Part shown: positions 4,392-6,793 of the stretch, in pieces
How positions within the stretch are numbered: position 1 is the stretch's first letter
How the letters are laid out: every line of letters begins with the position of its first letter
Assembly (NCBI GenBank): GCA_016929365.1
Contig: JAFGIZ010000250.1
Location: 1 to 6,793, forward strand
Direction: 5' to 3'
DNA from: Lentisphaerota bacterium
GTDB lineage: Bacteria; Verrucomicrobiota; Kiritimatiellia; UBA8416; JAFGIZ01
DNA: 6,793 nucleotides
The notes under the pieces: model-generated
Database searches by the model: none
What the model was told of the DNA's origin: nothing
What the model saw: only the letters and a program-made list of their open reading frames with translations
Made by a program: the position numbers and the translations under genes

Positions 4392-6793
4392 CTATTCCTC
4401 CCACACGATTTCGCGGATCGCCGGCGGATCGGCGGGACCGTCGGCCCAGAACTCGGCGTGGACATAGCGGACGTCCACCGGCCATGCGGCCGTGGTCATG
4501 TCGAACCAGGTGTAACCGTCCAGGCTGCCCACGACGGCCATTCCGGCGGCCCAGGGGGCCTCGTCGAAAATAAAGCGCAGGTCGTTGAGCCGCTTGGCCT
4601 CGCCCAGGTCCATGTTGATCCGCCAGGGACTGCCGTCCGCGTTGCCGACCCAGACGGTGTTGGTCGTCCCGTCGGCCAGGTAATACGGGTCGTCGGCTTG
4701 CGACCGGTCGCCGCTGGTGGTGACGAACGGCCAGCTCAGGTAGCCGTAGACTTCGAATTCCGCCAGCTCCCAATACGACGGATTGTAACCGTCGGTGACG
4801 ACCAGCTTCAGCCGCTTGGCGGGGACGTCGCCCACGTTGAAGAGCTGCGGACCCGGTCCGGCTTCCAGCTCGCCGGTCAGCACGCAGGTGTAGTTCGTGT
4901 CGTCCACGTTCGCCCACAGCTCGAAAGCCTTGCAGGAGAAGGCCTGGCCGTAATTGTACAGCACGACTTGGCAGACGCGGGCGACCTGGCCGCTGTTGAA
5001 GCTGTAGTCGAAGCTCTGCGGGCCGGGGTAGGCCTGGCTCCACCAGATCTCCGACTTGCTGCCGAGCCCTTCGTCGGTCAGGTGCGCGGCTTCCATGCCC
5101 TTGTATTCCGAGGTGAACGCCGTGAGGGCGCCGCCGTTGCCGGGCAGGACGAGATTGACGATCTCCTCGCAGCGCAGGCTCAGGTCGCCGTCGCCCTGGA
5201 TCGGGGCGGAGACGTTGCCGGCGTTGTCTTCGGCGCGCACGGCGAAGTAGTAGGTCCCCGCGCCGTCCGGCGGCAGGAAATCGAACGTTCCGGCCGTGCC
5301 GCCGGCGGTGAGGCCCGAGGCGGTCCATACGCCGCCGGACCCTTTGCGGTACCACAGGGTGACGGCCTTCAGGCCGGTCCCGGCGTCGTGCGCGCCCTCG
5401 TAGGCCAGCGTCACGGGGCTCATGTTCTCGGCCGAGACCACGTGGCCGGCGGCGGGGGCCGTACGGTCGATCGTGTAACTCACCAGGGCGGCGGGGTGGT
5501 TGGTCTTGCCCGCCGCGTCCGTGCAGGCATTGAAGGGGACGGAGATGCCGATCGTCCCGTTGCCGCTCAGGCCGGTGAGGCTGACCGAGTAGGCGGAGCC
5601 TTCGCCGCAGAAGCCGCCGAGCGTGCCGCTGACCCCGTTGCCGGAGACGGCGATGTCGCTCAACTCGAACCCGTAAACCGGCTCGCTGAAGCGGATGGTA
5701 AACGCCACCGCGTCCGCGTTGGACGGGTTGGGGTCGCCGCGGCCGATGCTGCAGGACGGCGGCAGATCGATGAAGTAGCCGATTGCCTCGAATTCGGCCA
5801 GCTCCCAGAAGGCGGGGTTATAGCCGTCCGTGACGATCAGCTTGAGGGTCCTGGCATAAAACTCGCCGGCCGGGAAGACCTGCGGCCCCGTCCCGGACTC
5901 CAGGGTCCCGGCCAGCTCGAAGGTGTACGTTTCGCCGTCGGCGCTGCTCCAGACTTCGAATTCGCGGCTGGCGAACGCGGCGCGGCAGTTGTACAGAACC
6001 AGTTCGGTGACCCGCGCCATGCGGTTGCTCTCGAAGGAGTAGATAAACTCCTGCGGGCCCGGGTGCGCCTCGCTCCACCACACGTAGCTCGGATCGTCGG
6101 CGCGTTCGTCGGTCAGCTTCCAGGCATCGAAGCCGGGATAGGCGCCCGTAAAGGATTCGAGCGTGCCGCCTTCGGCGGGCAGGACGAGGTTGATGATCTC
6201 GGGGCAGAAAACCTTGATGTCTCCGTTGCCTTCGATCGGGGCCGAGAGGTTGCCGGCGCGGTCTTCGGCGCGCAGGGCGAAGTAGTACATGCCGCTGCCG
6301 TCGGTCGGCCGGAACGCGAACATGCCGTCGCCGTCCGGCTGCCTGAGGCCGGAATCCCGCCACTCGCCGCAGCGCTCCTTCTTGTACCAGAGCTGCACCG
6401 CTTCCAGGCCGCAGCCCGAGTCCGCGGCGCCCGCGTAGTGGACGTGGACCGGAGAGATGTTCGTGACGGACGTCACGCGTCCCGCGGCCGGGGCGGTGTT
6501 GTCCACGTGGTAGGCCGTGTAGGCCAGGGCCGCGTTGGTCTTGCCGGTCAGGTCGTAGCAGCGGTTGGAGGCCACGGAGATGCCGATCTCGCCGTCGCCG
6601 GCGACGCCCGTGAGGCGGACCGAATAGGCCGCGCCGGCGCCGCTGAAGTCCTCCAGCGTGCCGCTCACGCCGCTACGAACCAGGTCGATGTCGTCCAGCG
6701 CGAAGCCCGTAACCGGCTCGGTGAACCGGATGTCGAACGCGAGCGTGCCGGCGTTCGTGGGATTGGGGCCGCCGCGGCGGATCGTGCCTTCCG
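4392..6793 (-). CDS. Large modular surface-type protein with Ig-like and discoidin (F5/8 type C) repeats, 5' partial
   Basis: The reading frame stays open from its TAG at 4392 to the right edge, about 800 residues, so the N-terminus and any signal peptide lie outside. A GTG at 6668 is internal, because the repeat continues past it. Domain order from the edge: Ig-like (6501-6776, with FTEPVTGF and ISV, like bacterial Big_12-type domains); FN3/Ig-like (6222-6500, ending YYFALRAEDRAGNLSAP); discoidin-like (5772-6203, with SREFEVWSSADG and LKLIVTDGYN). The same three recur at 5466-5741, 5187-5465 and 4737-5168. A distinct F5/8 type C-like domain ends the protein (4395-4736: ADGTTNTVW, INMDLGEAKRL, VGSLDGYTW, DVRYVHAEFW, IREIVWEE). 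Discoidin domains usually bind sugars or lipids, so glycan binding or adhesion outside the cell is inferred. No catalytic domain, transmembrane helix or C-terminal sorting signal is visible. The other end could hold an enzyme. Confidence 0.88.
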   Translation of the reverse strand, partial: EGTIRRGGPNPTNAGTLAFDIRFTEPVTGFALDDIDLVRSGVSGTLEDFSGAGAAYSVRLTGVAGDGEIGISVASNRCYDLTGKTNAALAYTAYHVDNTAPAAGRVTSVTNISPVHVHYAGAADSGCGLEAVQLWYKKERCGEWRDSGLRQPDGDGMFAFRPTDGSGMYYFALRAEDRAGNLSAPIEGNGDIKVFCPEIINLVLPAEGGTLESFTGAYPGFDAWKLTDERADDPSYVWWSEAHPGPQEFIYSFESNRMARVTELVLYNCRAAFASREFEVWSSADGETYTFELAGTLESGTGPQVFPAGEFYARTLKLIVTDGYNPAFWELAEFEAIGYFIDLPPSCSIGRGDPNPSNADAVAFTIRFSEPVYGFELSDIAVSGNGVSGTLGGFCGEGSAYSVSLTGLSGNGTIGISVPFNACTDAAGKTNHPAALVSYTIDRTAPAAGHVVSAENMSPVTLAYEGAHDAGTGLKAVTLWYRKGSGGVWTASGLTAGGTAGTFDFLPPDGAGTYYFAVRAEDNAGNVSAPIQGDGDLSLRCEEIVNLVLPGNGGALTAFTSEYKGMEAAHLTDEGLGSKSEIWWSQAYPGPQSFDYSFNSGQVARVCQVVLYNYGQAFSCKAFELWANVDDTNYTCVLTGELEAGPGPQLFNVGDVPAKRLKLVVTDGYNPSYWELAEFEVYGYLSWPFVTTSGDRSQADDPYYLADGTTNTVWVGNADGSPWRINMDLGEAKRLNDLRFIFDEAPWAAGMAVVGSLDGYTWFDMTTAAWPVDVRYVHAEFWADGPADPPAIREIVWEE
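4737..5741 (-). repeat. 345-residue protein repeat, unit 2
   Basis: This second unit runs from RGDPNP to EVYGYL and keeps the same three-domain order as unit 1. Matched landmarks (PNP at 5724-5732 and its partner in unit 1; GYL/GYF at 4737-4745 and 5772-5780) are all exactly 1035 bases apart. After 4737 the similarity stops and a different terminal domain begins. Confidence 0.9.
5742..6776 (-). repeat. 345-residue protein repeat, unit 1
   Basis: This is the first of two collinear units in the large gene, starting at RGGPNP. It contains Ig-like, FN3/Ig-like and discoidin-like domains. It aligns with the next unit without any gap over 335 residues; the last 10 residues are a linker. By hand count 53 of the first 93 residues are identical between units. 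At DNA level the copies have drifted clearly, so the duplication is old. Confidence 0.9.

Noticed and set aside
4303..5355. Minus-strand open frame overlapping the large repeat protein in another frame
   Set aside because: It is Arg-rich and without domains, while the other frame shows clear discoidin and Ig-like motifs.
6666..6668. GTG as the start of the repeat protein
   Set aside because: It lies in the middle of the first Ig-like domain (GVSGTL), and the matching repeat sequence continues upstream to the edge.
1..6793. tRNA, rRNA, CRISPR array, insertion sequence or attachment site
   Set aside because: No direct-repeat/spacer pattern, transposase motif or RNA gene was recognised, and nearly all bases are accounted for by four coding regions.

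Overview
The window is a GC-rich, densely coding stretch of bacterial DNA with four protein genes and only one real intergenic gap, about 110 bases long. One gene runs left to right: the C-terminal part of a modular polyketide / PUFA-type fatty acid synthase. Three genes run right to left: a large modular surface-type protein and two glycosyltransferases. No rRNA, tRNA, CRISPR array or insertion sequence was seen. The organism cannot be fixed from the sequence. High GC, a PUFA-like synthase and a long protein built from Ig-like and discoidin modules would suit a member of the Planctomycetota-Verrucomicrobiota-Kiritimatiellota-Lentisphaerota group or another Gram-negative environmental bacterium. 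This is an inference with low confidence.

Region 1 (1-2084, + strand): a synthase entering from the left edge. It has the tail of a KS-AT linker, a complete acyltransferase domain with its catalytic Ser and His, an Ala/Pro-rich linker interrupted by one helix, and a single C-terminal acyl carrier domain with the LGIDSIKRVEIL signature typical of PUFA synthases and heterocyst-glycolipid-type synthases. The protein ends right after this ACP, with no ketoreductase. Any partner genes should lie to the left.

Region 2 (2081-4281, - strand): two glycosyltransferases in one translationally coupled unit. The first is a membrane-anchored GT2 (GT-A fold). The second is a GT4 (GT-B fold) whose GTG start overlaps the TAG stop of the GT2 by one base. 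Together they suggest assembly of a cell-surface or secreted glycan. The GT4 stop overlaps the synthase stop on the opposite strand by four bases.

Region 3 (4282-4391): a short gap holding a strong GC hairpin just after the stop of the upstream gene, a weak promoter-like pair, and the GT2 ribosome binding site.

Region 4 (4392-6793, - strand): the C-terminal 800 residues of a larger protein that runs off the right edge. It has two collinear 345-residue repeat units, each made of an Ig-like domain, a FN3/Ig-like domain and a discoidin-like domain, followed by a different, terminal F5/8 type C-like domain. It looks like an extracellular glycan-binding or adhesion protein. A functional link with the neighbouring glycosyltransferases is plausible but rests only on proximity.
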